Source of the DNA: Lewinellaceae bacterium
Lineage (GTDB): Bacteria; Bacteroidota; Bacteroidia; Chitinophagales; Saprospiraceae
Assembly: GCA_020636025.1 (NCBI GenBank)
Contig: JACJYQ010000001.1
Coordinates: forward strand, 186,001-250,000
Reading direction: 5' to 3'
DNA length: 64,000 bases
The first letter of the stretch is position 1; every line of letters begins with the position of its first letter. This document shows positions 6,642 through 15,077 of the stretch, piece by piece. A program made the position numbers and the translations under genes. The notes beneath the pieces are model-generated. The model was not told where the DNA came from. It searched no databases and saw only the letters and a program-made list of their open reading frames with translations.

Positions 6642-8435
6642 TCAGTTTTTAGTGCTTTTATCCCGCAATATCAATTCAAACTCCACGCGTCTGTTCAGAC
6701 TTCTTCCGGCAGCGGTTTTGTTGTCTGCAATTGGCTTCGTTTCGCCGAATCCGTTTACAATAAATCGTTCTTTTTCTACACCTTTCCCTGTGAGAAAATC
6801 GGCACATGATTGCGCACGCAATTCAGAGAGTTTTTGATTGGCCTCTTCTTTCCCCTGGCTATCGGTATGTCCGTCTATTTGAAGATCGTAATATGGGTAA
6901 CGTTTCAGGATATCTGCAATTTCTCCTAGTATTTTGCCCGATTGGGGCTTCAAAGTAGATCTGGCAGATTCAAATTTGACATCCTTCACCGCTAATTCCA
7001 GTTTTTCCAGATCTTTCTTTTCTACTTTGGGACAACCCTTGTTTTCCGACAAACCGGCAATGTCTGGACAAACATCCAATCGGTCTTCCACCCCATCACC
7101 ATCTGTGTCGGGGCAACCCTTAAACTCAGGCTTGCCAGCTACCAACAGACATTGATCCAGCTTGTCTTCCACGCCGTCGCCATCAGTATCGCGAACCGGG
7201 CATCCGAAGTAATATTCTGCCGGACCAGGCTCGGTTGGACAGGCATCTTTGGCGTCCTCAATACCATCTCCATCTGTGTCGGGACAGCCATTAAATTGGG
7301 CAATACCAGCCACCGTTTTACAAGAATCTTTGGCATCCTCAATCCCATCTCCATCCGTATCCGGGCAACCGGCAAAATCAAACAGTCCAGGAACTGTGGG
7401 ACATTTATCATCAACATCCGGAACCCCGTCCTCGTCCTCGTCCTTGATCGGGCAGCCCGCCAGCGCGCGGATGCCTGGTTTGTGTGGACAATCATCTTCC
7501 CGGTCTGCCAGGCCATCGCCGTCAGCGTCCGGGCATCCTCTGGTAAGTTGAGAGCCCGGGATCGTAGGGCATTTATCGTCTTTGTCGGGCACTCCGTCTC
7601 TATCTCGGTCTTTTGTACCCAGCCTGAAACCGAGGTTAATGCCTCCATACCACCACCAATCCGGCTTATTTGGGTTACCTGAGAAGCTTATTCCGTCAAG
7701 ATAATCAGAGTTGGCAAAGGAAGAGCCGATTTCGAAACCCAGAACAACTGTTCTACTTAAGTCGATATTCACCCCGGCTCCGGCCGTCCAGTTGAGCTTG
7801 CTGTGCATACCATCGTTATTGGCGATGTCCTGTTGCACAGCAGGTGCCAAACCCGACAAACCTTCAAGGTATTGATAACTCGTTTTAGCTTTAAAACTCA
7901 CCATTCCTCCGCCAATAAACAAATATGGAGCAGGGAAGTGCCGTAACTTCTCAACAATGGCATATTCAGTATAATTATCCAGCTTGTATACAATCGTATC
8001 CCGATGACGGAATCGTTTTCGACCAAAAATGTCCCATTCCAGCCTAAGGCTCAAGGCGCCAAGATCAGTCTCGTATGTAAAATCCCTTTCATCCCGCCAT
8101 TCTTGAGGTGTTCCGTAGTGGCTGTCGGCGTCCTTGAATCTGGAGAGAAGCAGATTGATCTTCCAGGCCAGGTTTGGAATGAAATATCGCTTAAAATAGA
8201 GTTGGGCGGCAGGTGATAGATTGTCAACGACAAATGAATTGTCGTTGGCGATGTCTCCGTTGCAGCGAAATGCACCGGCGCCGATTCCCCATTCAGATAA
8301 CATTTCAGTCACGTGAACAGAATCGGAAAAGTATTTTGTGTTGGAATAAGTTGGGAATTTGAGGGAGGCCGGACTTTGAGCCTGGCACAGAAAGCTTACA
8401 AGTACCAGAAGGTACATGCCGAAAATGCGGGTCAT
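6642..8435 (-). CDS. OmpA-family outer membrane protein with thrombospondin type 3 repeats
   Basis: A 597-residue envelope protein. Signal peptide to about residue 20 (LVSFLCQAQS); residues ~25-270 form a beta-barrel-like outer membrane domain; residues ~275-470 hold about eight calcium-binding thrombospondin type 3 repeats (DTDGDGIEDAKDSC and variants); residues ~475-595 form an OmpA C-terminal peptidoglycan-binding domain (DGHTDSQG, then NRRVEFELIL). The protein would link the outer membrane to peptidoglycan through a stiff calcium-loaded linker. The repeat region is strongly periodic at DNA level, which creates long spurious frames on both strands. Single gene, convergent with the small gene across the 6.3-6.6 kb gap. 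Confidence 0.9.
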   Translation of the reverse strand: MTRIFGMYLLVLVSFLCQAQSPASLKFPTYSNTKYFSDSVHVTEMLSEWGIGAGAFRCNGDIANDNSFVVDNLSPAAQLYFKRYFIPNLAWKINLLLSRFKDADSHYGTPQEWRDERDFTYETDLGALSLRLEWDIFGRKRFRHRDTIVYKLDNYTEYAIVEKLRHFPAPYLFIGGGMVSFKAKTSYQYLEGLSGLAPAVQQDIANNDGMHSKLNWTAGAGVNIDLSRTVVLGFEIGSSFANSDYLDGISFSGNPNKPDWWWYGGINLGFRLGTKDRDRDGVPDKDDKCPTIPGSQLTRGCPDADGDGLADREDDCPHKPGIRALAGCPIKDEDEDGVPDVDDKCPTVPGLFDFAGCPDTDGDGIEDAKDSCKTVAGIAQFNGCPDTDGDGIEDAKDACPTEPGPAEYYFGCPVRDTDGDGVEDKLDQCLLVAGKPEFKGCPDTDGDGVEDRLDVCPDIAGLSENKGCPKVEKKDLEKLELAVKDVKFESARSTLKPQSGKILGEIADILKRYPYYDLQIDGHTDSQGKEEANQKLSELRAQSCADFLTGKGVEKERFIVNGFGETKPIADNKTAAGRSLNRRVEFELILRDKSTKN

Positions 8436-8549
8436 TATGTCAGATTATTAAGGCGGTAAAAGAATAAATTAAAAAGAATGCAAATATAACCATTGAAACT
8501 TCACTTGCATCCGATTGTTTGATTCTGATACAAATTCTGTCTTAAAACC

Positions 8550-8557
8550 TACATTTG
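8550..8557 (+). promoter_or_regulatory. TAnnTTTG promoter box of the metallo-hydrolase gene
   Basis: Reads TACATTTG, a full match to the -7 consensus, with 5 nt before the ATG at 8563. The predicted transcript start is at or within a base or two of the start codon. Confidence 0.5.
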
Positions 8558-8562
8558 CAAAT

Positions 8563-9411
8563 ATGAAATTAAGCAGTGTTCATACCGGATTTTTCAAACT
8601 TGATGGCGGAGCCATGTTTGGTGTTGTGCCCAAAACCATGTGGTCAAAACTTAACCCTCCGGATGATAATAATTTGTGTACCTGGGCCATGAGAACACTA
8701 TTGGTGCAAACAGAAGATCGCAATATTCTCATTGATACAGGGATAGGAAATAAACAAGGAGACAAGTTTCGCAAGCATTTTGAACCATTTGGGAGTGAAA
8801 ACCTGTTTGATTCACTTGGCAAGCAAGGATGTAGCCGGGAGGATATTACGGATGTATTCCTGACTCATCTGCATTTTGATCACTGCGGAGGTGCTCTTTG
8901 GAAAAATGAGGAGAGCGGAGACGTTGAGTTGTCATTCCCGAACGCTACTTATTGGACAAATGAAAAACATTACGAATGGGCGCTTGACCCTAATGACCGG
9001 GAAAGGGCTTCCTTTTTAAAAGAGAACTTTGTGCCATTAGCAGAAATGGGGAGATTGAAGTTCCTGGAGCTCAAAGAAAATATTGAATTCTGCCCTGGTT
9101 TTCGGGTCCGATTCGTTTACGGCCATACTGAAGCCATGATGGTGCCAATGCTTGATACAGAGTACGGAACAGTCATTTTTTGCGCAGACAGCTTGCCATC
9201 ACAGTGGCATATTGGTATGCCTTATGTGATGGCCTATGATATCAGACCATTGGAAACGCTGAAAGAAAAGGCAGCTATGCTAGAGGAAGCAGTTGACAAA
9301 CAACAAATTCTGTTTTTTGAGCATGATCCGGTTGCAGAGTGCGGACGGGTGCAAAAGGACGAAAAAGGTCGAATTGTGCTACAAAAAGCCGGAAATTTGG
9401 GAGAAATATGA
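8563..9411 (+). CDS. Metallo-beta-lactamase-fold hydrolase
   Basis: A 282-residue cytoplasmic enzyme of the metallo-beta-lactamase superfamily. The metal-binding motif THLHFDHCGG is at about residues 100-110; an upstream Asp-rich strand (ILIDTGIG) and a downstream HTEAMMVPM supply further ligands. Substrate not determinable; the layout resembles quorum-quenching lactonase-like and general MBL-fold proteins. Start chosen at the ATG at 8563, just after a promoter box; a longer TTG frame from 8515 would begin upstream of that promoter. Convergent with the lipoprotein gene 8 bases after its stop. Confidence 0.85.
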   Translation: MKLSSVHTGFFKLDGGAMFGVVPKTMWSKLNPPDDNNLCTWAMRTLLVQTEDRNILIDTGIGNKQGDKFRKHFEPFGSENLFDSLGKQGCSREDITDVFLTHLHFDHCGGALWKNEESGDVELSFPNATYWTNEKHYEWALDPNDRERASFLKENFVPLAEMGRLKFLELKENIEFCPGFRVRFVYGHTEAMMVPMLDTEYGTVIFCADSLPSQWHIGMPYVMAYDIRPLETLKEKAAMLEEAVDKQQILFFEHDPVAECGRVQKDEKGRIVLQKAGNLGEI

Positions 9412-9419
9412 GCCGGGGC

Positions 9420-9776
9420 TTAATTCCGACTAAAGAAAACCGTTTGTTCCTGTCCGGAAGATTCCATGCCAAGTTTTAGGGTATCTTCCGATAAATACAG
9501 GACCTGGAAAGCTTTTTCCGCGGGTTTTTTTGCGGTGGTATCTTTTAGAAAGAGGTACTTTCCTGCAAGCCTGAAGCTTCCTTTTTCCTCGTAAAAGCCA
9601 ATACTTTTGAATGTGTAGTCGCCTGAATTTGTAAAGCTAAGTTTGACTGAATCGAGGGTGGCAGGAACATCCTGACCGTTCATATAAAAGCCGACAGCAT
9701 GCCAGTCGCCTGAGAGCATGGAAGAGTCGACAGAACAGGCCATAAATAGCAAGGGCAATAGCATCAAGCATTTCAT
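9420..9776 (-). CDS. Small lipocalin-like lipoprotein
   Basis: A 118-residue predicted lipoprotein. The signal sequence ends in a fair lipobox (LLFMAC, lipidated Cys at about residue 14). The mature part begins LSGDWHAVGFYMNGQ, which resembles the first strand of lipocalin-like or copper-resistance NlpE-like barrels, and is beta-rich to the end. Function unknown. A perfect TACTTTTG box lies 5 nt upstream of the ATG. The 3' end faces the metallo-hydrolase gene closely. Confidence 0.65.
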   Translation of the reverse strand: MKCLMLLPLLFMACSVDSSMLSGDWHAVGFYMNGQDVPATLDSVKLSFTNSGDYTFKSIGFYEEKGSFRLAGKYLFLKDTTAKKPAEKAFQVLYLSEDTLKLGMESSGQEQTVFFSRN

Positions 9777-9781
9777 CAGAG

Positions 9782-9789
9782 CAAAAGTA
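9782..9789 (-). promoter_or_regulatory. TAnnTTTG promoter box of the lipoprotein gene
   Basis: Reads TACTTTTG on the minus strand, 5 nt upstream of the ATG. As with pyrF and the metallo-hydrolase gene, this predicts a leaderless or nearly leaderless mRNA. Confidence 0.45.
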
Positions 9790-9895
9790 CACCTTGATTT
9801 TTGTGATTTTTCCCATTCAGGTGATTCGATGTGATAAAAGGTTAAGACCGGGGCTGCTGAGGAAAATGAAAATCAGATTTTCAACGGTACTTTCC

Positions 9896-9924
9896 TTGCC
9901 TATTCCTGGCCTCATGTAAATTTG
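9896..9924 (+). promoter_or_regulatory. Promoter of the OmpA-family lipoprotein gene
   Basis: TTG at 9896-9898 and TAAATTTG at 9917-9924 with an 18-nt spacer fit the Bacteroidota -33/-7 pattern. A leader of about 25 nt precedes the ATG at 9955. Confidence 0.55.
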
Positions 9925-9954
9925 CCTGAGTAGAATTAAATTAGAACAAACATA

Positions 9955-10821
9955 ATGAAATTCATTCCGACCCTATTGAGCGTTATTTTAATCTTTAGTA
10001 GTGGCTGTGTTGGCGCCAAAAAATACCGCTTTGAGAAAAGAACCAGGTTAGCAGCAGAGGAGCGCGAAAAGGTGCTGGTTGAAGAATTACTATACCGAAA
10101 AAAAGAAAATTCGGGATTGGTGCAGTCCGTTGGCGAGCTGAATAAAATAGTAGGCAGGCAGGAACTGGAGATCAAAAACTTGCAAACAGAGCTGACATTC
10201 AGAACCCAGAGCATGGGAGAATCTGCCAGTAAACTTTCCTCCGAAAAAGCAACACTGGAAAAGAACCTCATCTCTGCACGTGAAGAGCTCGGCGAGAAAA
10301 ACGAGTACATAAGCAAGGTAAACTCAGTTCTAACCAGGCGTAAAAGTTCCCTTCTCGACATCGAAACAGGCCTGAACCAATTGTATGCAGGGAAAAGAGC
10401 TTTAGGCGTACGGGCAGCGGTTCAGGGAGAAATGGTATTGTTAACTCTTCCTGATAATGTATTATTCGAATCCAATGGTCTCAGCGTCAGTACACCTGGA
10501 TATGAAGTGCTGAATATGCTTGCCCAGTACCTGACTGCTCGTCCCAGCCTGAGTGTAGATGTAGTGGCTTACACAGATAACGTGATTCCACCAAAGGAAA
10601 AGACCATCAAAGACACCTGGGATTGGAGTTTGCAACGAGCTACCAATGTAGTTCGCGCTCTGATTGGAGAGTTTAATGTAAATGCCAATCAATTGACACC
10701 AGTAGGAAGAGGGGAATTTTATCCACTCACATCCAATGAATCAGCAGAAGGGAGGATGAAAAATCGCAGAACAGTTGTGGTATTTCGACCGAGATTGCCT
10801 GATCTGCCGCAGCAGGATTGA
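9955..10821 (+). CDS. OmpA-family lipoprotein with coiled coil
   Basis: A 288-residue envelope protein. The signal sequence ends in a lipobox (FSSGC, Cys at about residue 18). Residues ~25-120 are heptad-rich and charged, a probable coiled coil. The C-terminal domain (~150-280) is an OmpA-like peptidoglycan-binding fold: VVAYTDN takes the place of the usual GHTD, and NRRTVVVF closes the domain. The first loop is longer than usual (PPKEKTIKDTWDW). A cell-wall tether role is inferred. It ends at a strong bidirectional hairpin. Confidence 0.8.
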   Translation: MKFIPTLLSVILIFSSGCVGAKKYRFEKRTRLAAEEREKVLVEELLYRKKENSGLVQSVGELNKIVGRQELEIKNLQTELTFRTQSMGESASKLSSEKATLEKNLISAREELGEKNEYISKVNSVLTRRKSSLLDIETGLNQLYAGKRALGVRAAVQGEMVLLTLPDNVLFESNGLSVSTPGYEVLNMLAQYLTARPSLSVDVVAYTDNVIPPKEKTIKDTWDWSLQRATNVVRALIGEFNVNANQLTPVGRGEFYPLTSNESAEGRMKNRRTVVVFRPRLPDLPQQD

Positions 10822-10828
10822 GTAATTC

Positions 10829-10865
10829 GTATTCACCCGGTGACTCAAAGTCACCGGGTGAATAC
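10829..10865. terminator. Perfect 16-bp hairpin between convergent genes
   Basis: GTATTCACCCGGTGAC pairs perfectly with GTCACCGGGTGAATAC across a 5-nt loop. It sits between the OmpA lipoprotein stop and the TrmH-family stop and probably serves both as a bidirectional terminator, although it lacks a T-run. Confidence 0.7.
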
Positions 10866-10868
10866 CCA

Positions 10869-11399
10869 TCATCGCAGCATCTTTTGCTGAAAATCCCAGA
10901 CGACAATTCCGGCGGCTACCGCTACGTTCAGCGAATGTTTGGTGCCATATTGTGGGATTTCAATGACTACATCGCAGTGTTCCAGCACCGTGCTATCTAC
11001 ACCATCTACTTCGTTGCCGAGTACCAACGCATACTGCTTATCCTCCAGGGGCTGAAATTCATGAAGCCAGGTTTTCTCATTTGTTTGTTCAACCGCGATT
11101 ATGGTATATCCCGATGATTTTAACTGAGTTATGGCCTCAATGTTGTTCTCAGCGTATTCCCAGTCTACGGATTCGGTGCTGCCAAGCGCTGTTTTGAGGA
11201 TCTCCCGATGGGGTGGTTGGGCAGTAATGCCGCACAAATAAATTTTCTGAATGGCGAAAGCATCTGCAGTGCGGAAAATAGACCCTACATTAAGTCCTGA
11301 CCTGACATTGTCGAGAATCAGGACTAACGGTAGTTTATCCCGGTTTTTAAATTCTTCAACGGATAATCGCTGGAGGGCATCCATGCTCAGTTTTTCCAT
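10869..11399 (-). CDS. TrmH/SpoU-family RNA 2'-O-methyltransferase
   Basis: SAM-dependent RNA ribose methyltransferase with the trefoil-knot fold. The 176-residue product has motif 1 DNVRSGLNVGSIFRTADAF, motif 2 ALVLGNEVDGV and motif 3 IEIPQYGTKHSLNVAVAAGI in the right order. Start set at the ATG at 11399, because family members usually begin M-K-L-x-M-x-x-L; a longer frame to 11465 is open but adds an unrelated tail. A near-consensus box GACATTTG ends 4 nt upstream of this ATG. The substrate could be tRNA or rRNA. Confidence 0.85.
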   Translation of the reverse strand: MEKLSMDALQRLSVEEFKNRDKLPLVLILDNVRSGLNVGSIFRTADAFAIQKIYLCGITAQPPHREILKTALGSTESVDWEYAENNIEAITQLKSSGYTIIAVEQTNEKTWLHEFQPLEDKQYALVLGNEVDGVDSTVLEHCDVVIEIPQYGTKHSLNVAVAAGIVVWDFQQKMLR

Positions 11400-11494
11400 T
11401 TGGCAAATGTCGGTAAAATGAATTGTATGAAAGTTCAGAACTTTGTGCTTGCTGACTGTAACCATTTTATTTGCAGATACCTGGGATGAATCTA

Positions 11495-11578
11495 TTTAGC
11501 GCAGAATTCACGCAGATTTTTCTGTGTACAATCTGGGAATTAAATCCGCGTAAAATTTGCGAGAACCTTTGTGTGGAT
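11495..11578. repeat. Degenerate CACAGATT-type array upstream of the PLD gene
   Basis: Stretch of degenerate words related to CGCAGATT, CTGTGTACAATCTG and CCTTTGTGTGG, in both orientations, about 30 nt upstream of the PLD gene ATG. It is the weakest of three similar arrays (see 16266-16345 and 26766-26835), all lying immediately upstream of a start codon. Confidence 0.5.
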
Positions 11579-11609
11579 TAAACAATCAGTCAGTTTAATA
11601 ACAAGACGT

Positions 11610-13772
11610 ATGCGCCTTAGAAGTAAAAGTATCATTCTGATCATGTTGTTGCCGGTTTTCCTGAAAGCCCAATTGATTCCCATTTCCAGCGCGAGACTGC
11701 AACCTTTGGGATCAACAGTCACAGTTCGCGGTGTGGTAACCAATGGCGCTGAACTAGGCAAGATCCGGTACTTTCAGGATGGCACCGGAGGCATGGCCGC
11801 CTATCCGGGAAGCGGTTCGGCAGGAGGCTTTGAAGGGTCCGTAACCAGAGGTGACAGCGTAGAAATTACAGGCACATTGGTGGATTATCATGGCTTGCTG
11901 GAAATTTCTCCTATCCTGTCGTATGCCGTTATTCAATCAGGACTGCCAGGCCCAACTCCAATTGGCCTGGATATCACACAAATTTCAGAGGCTTACGAAA
12001 GCTCCCTGGTTTCCTTTGAATGTGTTTCTTTCTCCGGAACAGGTAGCCAATTCCCCACAGGAAATGTCAATGTGACGGATTTTACCGGAGCGAGTACAAA
12101 TGTGTTTATGCCTTCAGGTCATCCGATGATTGGAACTGGCATCCCGGATACTTCCATTACCCTCACTTGTATACTTTCTCAGTATGATGATTTTCAATTG
12201 TTATTGCGAAACCAGTCGGACTTTTCTCAAACGCACTGTCTGTATTTTACAGAACAATTGAGTCAAACAAATATACATACAACAGGATTCACGGTTTCCT
12301 GGGAAACTAATTTAGGAACAGAAACCATTTTGCATTATGGCAAAACACCATACATGGATTCGATGTTGGTCGTGCCGGGACTACAATCTGGTAACTCATA
12401 TACATTTTCCAATTTAGAACCCGGAACCATTTATTGGGTACAGGCAGCTTGCACCCAAAATGGCCAAAGCATATTTTCCAAAACTGGTGTTTTCGCCACA
12501 CAATCTAACTCCTCGGGTGAGATAAAGATTTTCTTCAATCACGATATTAACCCTACTTATGCAAATGGCTTTGTACCGGATGGCCAAAGTGTAAGTGAGG
12601 TCATGGATGAGACCATTGCGCGCATTAATTCAGCTGAGCAAACGCTGGACATTGCCATGTACAACAATAACCAGTCAATGCTGGTAAACGTCATTGCCGA
12701 TGCATGGAACAGGGGAGTTCGGGTGCGATATATTGCCGATGAAGGAACGTCTAACACGGCCCTTCAAAATTCGCCACCATTCCCTGTTTTATACGGAAAT
12801 GACAGCGCCATTATGCACGATAAGGTCCTGGTAATTGATGCAGATATTCCGGATAAATGCTGGGTGATGAGCGGCTCCATGAACTGGACAGGTCAGAACA
12901 TCAACAATGACTTTAACAACACACTATTTATTCAGGATCAATCGCTTGCCAGGGCTTATGAACTGGAGTTTGAGGAAATGTGGGGCAGTGAAGGGCCTTT
13001 GCCGGATGCACAACAAGCCAGATTTGGGGCGGGTAAACTTGATAATACCCCCCACTATTTTATGGTGGGCAACAGGCCTGTGGAATTGTGGTTTTCTCCG
13101 TCGGACCAAACTACCAGCCATATTGTAGAGTCTGTTTATGACTGTTCCGAAGAAGCACTGTTCGCCTTGTTTTCCTTTACAAAAGACGACATTGCAGATG
13201 CACTGGTGGATGCGCATTTCAGCAGTATTCCGGTTCGCGGCATCATTGAAAATGTAACAGATAATGGTCAGGAGTATGATTATCTGCGTTCCCAGGGCAT
13301 CGATTGCCAGGCGCATTACAAGCCCGGAGAGTTTCATCACAAATATGCGGTGTTCGACGCCAACGGCACAGATCCGGTGGTGCTGACCGGCTCGCACAAC
13401 TGGTCATTTTCAGCGGAAACGGTAAACGATGAAAATACATTGATCATCCACGATTACGAACTTGCTTCTCTTTACAAGGCAGAATTTGAGCAGCGATGGC
13501 AGGAGCTTACCGTACAGAATAAGGAAGCCAACTATTCAGGCATGCAGCTATATCCCAATCCGGCCATAGATGTGCTGACCATTAAAGTCAAAGAGCAGAA
13601 CATAGAGTTGATACAGATTCGGGATGTTCTCGGCAACATCCTGATTTCGCAATCTCTAAATGAATCAACTACTTTCCAAACAATACACATCGAACAGTTG
13701 CCAGCAGGTACCTACCTGATCTGTGTAATAAGCCAACATGGACTATCCACTCTTCCATTTCAAAAAATTTAG
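11610..13772 (+). CDS. T9SS-secreted phospholipase-D-like protein
   Basis: A 720-residue secreted protein. Signal peptide (IILIMLLPVFLKAQ); residues ~20-200 resemble an OB-fold domain as in secreted nucleases; ~205-300 a fibronectin type III-like domain; ~310-640 two PLD halves with complete HxKx4D motifs, HDKVLVID at residue ~403 followed by GSMNW, and HHKYAVFD at ~576 followed by GSHNW; the last ~80 residues are a T9SS type A sorting tail (LYPNPAIDVLTIKV). Both HKD motifs being intact suggests an active phosphodiesterase, either a nuclease or a phospholipase. Start at the ATG at 11610, since a GTG frame from 11571 lacks a good signal N-terminus. It overlaps the next gene by 35 bases. Confidence 0.85.
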   Translation: MRLRSKSIILIMLLPVFLKAQLIPISSARLQPLGSTVTVRGVVTNGAELGKIRYFQDGTGGMAAYPGSGSAGGFEGSVTRGDSVEITGTLVDYHGLLEISPILSYAVIQSGLPGPTPIGLDITQISEAYESSLVSFECVSFSGTGSQFPTGNVNVTDFTGASTNVFMPSGHPMIGTGIPDTSITLTCILSQYDDFQLLLRNQSDFSQTHCLYFTEQLSQTNIHTTGFTVSWETNLGTETILHYGKTPYMDSMLVVPGLQSGNSYTFSNLEPGTIYWVQAACTQNGQSIFSKTGVFATQSNSSGEIKIFFNHDINPTYANGFVPDGQSVSEVMDETIARINSAEQTLDIAMYNNNQSMLVNVIADAWNRGVRVRYIADEGTSNTALQNSPPFPVLYGNDSAIMHDKVLVIDADIPDKCWVMSGSMNWTGQNINNDFNNTLFIQDQSLARAYELEFEEMWGSEGPLPDAQQARFGAGKLDNTPHYFMVGNRPVELWFSPSDQTTSHIVESVYDCSEEALFALFSFTKDDIADALVDAHFSSIPVRGIIENVTDNGQEYDYLRSQGIDCQAHYKPGEFHHKYAVFDANGTDPVVLTGSHNWSFSAETVNDENTLIIHDYELASLYKAEFEQRWQELTVQNKEANYSGMQLYPNPAIDVLTIKVKEQNIELIQIRDVLGNILISQSLNESTTFQTIHIEQLPAGTYLICVISQHGLSTLPFQKI

Positions 13773-14454
13773 TGTTGTCCAGCAGGATGTGGCGCACCCT
13801 GTTGGTACTGATGGTGTATTGCTTGGCGCCTGGGCTGATGTTGCTGGTTCCGATAGTATTTTAGACATCGGGACAGGAACCGGGTTGATAGCCTTAATGC
13901 TGGCCCAGAGAACCGCCGGGCAGGTTCCCATCACGGGAATTGAGTTGCATCCCGGCTCTGCAACATGCGCAGCCCTCAATTACAGGAACAGCCCATGGGC
14001 GGATAAATTGGAAGTGCGGAACCAGTCTATTCAGGAATTTGCAAGTAAGGCCAGCAGCCAATTTGATCTGATCGTCAGCAATCCTCCCTTTTTCACCGAA
14101 ACAACCTTGTCGCCGAATGCAAATCGGCAAATGAGCCGTCATACCAATAGTCTCAGCACCTTGGAACTGTTGGATTCAGTTGCCAGGTTGCTGAAGCCAA
14201 CGGGCAAGTGTTGCTTGATCTTGCCGGAGAAAGAAGCGGCTGTTTTGTGTGAACAGGGCGTTTTGAAAGGGCTTTATTGCAGTAAAAAGACGAAAGTGAA
14301 ATCCAAGCCAGGTCGGCCGGTGGAACGGGTTATGTTGCAGTTGGAGCGTGATCCTGGGCGGTTTGCTGTGGATGAGTTGGTGATTAGGAATGAAGATGGG
14401 GGATATTCGGAGGGGTATAAGGGTTTAACTGAGGCGTTTTATTTGGAATTTTAA
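13738..14454 (+). CDS. trmN6: tRNA1(Val) A37 N6-methyltransferase (TrmN6-type)
   Basis: A 238-residue class I SAM-dependent methyltransferase. SAM motif I is LDIGTGTGLIALMLAQR (about residues 42-58), and the N6-adenine methyltransferase motif SNPPFF is near residue 115. The N-terminal FKKFSVVQQDVAHPVGTDGVLLGAW is typical of the YfiC/TrmN6 family, which modifies A37 of tRNA-Val. The start overlaps the 3' end of the PLD gene by 35 bases, so the two are likely co-transcribed although unrelated. A perfect terminator follows. Confidence 0.85.
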   Translation: MDYPLFHFKKFSVVQQDVAHPVGTDGVLLGAWADVAGSDSILDIGTGTGLIALMLAQRTAGQVPITGIELHPGSATCAALNYRNSPWADKLEVRNQSIQEFASKASSQFDLIVSNPPFFTETTLSPNANRQMSRHTNSLSTLELLDSVARLLKPTGKCCLILPEKEAAVLCEQGVLKGLYCSKKTKVKSKPGRPVERVMLQLERDPGRFAVDELVIRNEDGGYSEGYKGLTEAFYLEF

Positions 14455-14461
14455 TTAAGAA

Positions 14462-14496
14462 AAAGGGAATCTGAACATTTATCAGATTCCCTTTTC
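14462..14496. terminator. Bidirectional rho-independent terminator
   Basis: A perfect 14-bp stem (AAAAGGGAATCTGA with TCAGATTCCCTTTT) with a 7-nt loop and A/T runs on both sides. It separates the TrmN6-type gene from the convergent HTH gene. Confidence 0.9.
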
Positions 14497-14543
14497 AATT
14501 ACTTAAAGAGTTTTTGTCTGTAACATCTGGATATAACCTGTAT

Positions 14544-14798
14544 TTAGGACGAAGTATTTTGCTCATCTAAAATCTGCTGAGCGCGTTCGAAAATGGTAGT
14601 GTCTTCCAGGTGTACAATGCCGCCGTCAGGACCTGGTTCGTGGTGAAACTCTACTATTTCACCGTTTTCATAATCATGAGCCCCGAAATAATTACGCACC
14701 GTTTGCTCTTCAATATTCAACTCTTGAGCAATACGCGTAATGCTGCCATGTGGGAGCGCATGTTTTACACGACGAAGTTCTTCAAATGTAATGTTCAT
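14544..14798 (-). CDS. Small helix-turn-helix DNA-binding protein
   Basis: An 84-residue protein with a clear helix-turn-helix at about residues 18-39 (GSITRIAQELNIEEQTVRNYFG), followed by a His/Glu-rich region and an acidic C-terminal helix. It appears to be a stand-alone DNA-binding protein. I recall similar proteins in Bacteroidota but no studied function. It has its own upstream region of almost 280 bp shared with the divergent glycosyltransferase gene, which leaves room for autoregulation; that is inference. Confidence 0.7.
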   Translation of the reverse strand: MNITFEELRRVKHALPHGSITRIAQELNIEEQTVRNYFGAHDYENGEIVEFHHEPGPDGGIVHLEDTTIFERAQQILDEQNTSS

Positions 14799-14993
14799 AA
14801 ATGTGAGATGTTAGTGAACTATGTATGAATGGTCAAAATTTTTGTTGACCAGAATTTTTCTCCAAGGTAAGTAAAACCGGGTGCAATTTACAAGTAAACG
14901 CTTCAAAAAAAAATACTATTGTGGAATGCAGTATTAACAATTTCGATTCCGTTTAAAAAAACGCAAAAAGGCTATTTTGTGTTCAAATCATGC

Positions 14994-15001
14994 TATTTTT
15001 G
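14994..15001 (+). promoter_or_regulatory. TAnnTTTG promoter box before the glycosyltransferase gene
   Basis: Reads TATTTTTG in the 279-bp divergent gap. The predicted start near 15007 gives a leader of about 70 nt. The same gap holds a small hairpin (GGTCAA ... TTGACC at about 14833-14852) near the HTH gene; nothing else was recognised in it. Confidence 0.45.
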
Positions 15002-15077
15002 CCGCGTTTTTGGGGTCTGACTTTCAAGTCTATTAAACCTGTTTGAGTTGTTGGAGCCCGTTTAGCTACCCTTCTTT

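Noticed and set aside
6544..6837. Plus-strand frame beginning MATHVTCAWSK
   Set aside because: The same opening occurs in the element copy at 54604, because it is encoded by the conserved core and terminal repeat. After that it runs antisense to the OmpA gene, so it is a by-product of the element.
7139..7682. Long frames on both strands within the OmpA/TSP3 gene
   Set aside because: They arise from the strict periodicity of the calcium-binding repeats; only the 597-codon frame has a signal peptide and known domains.
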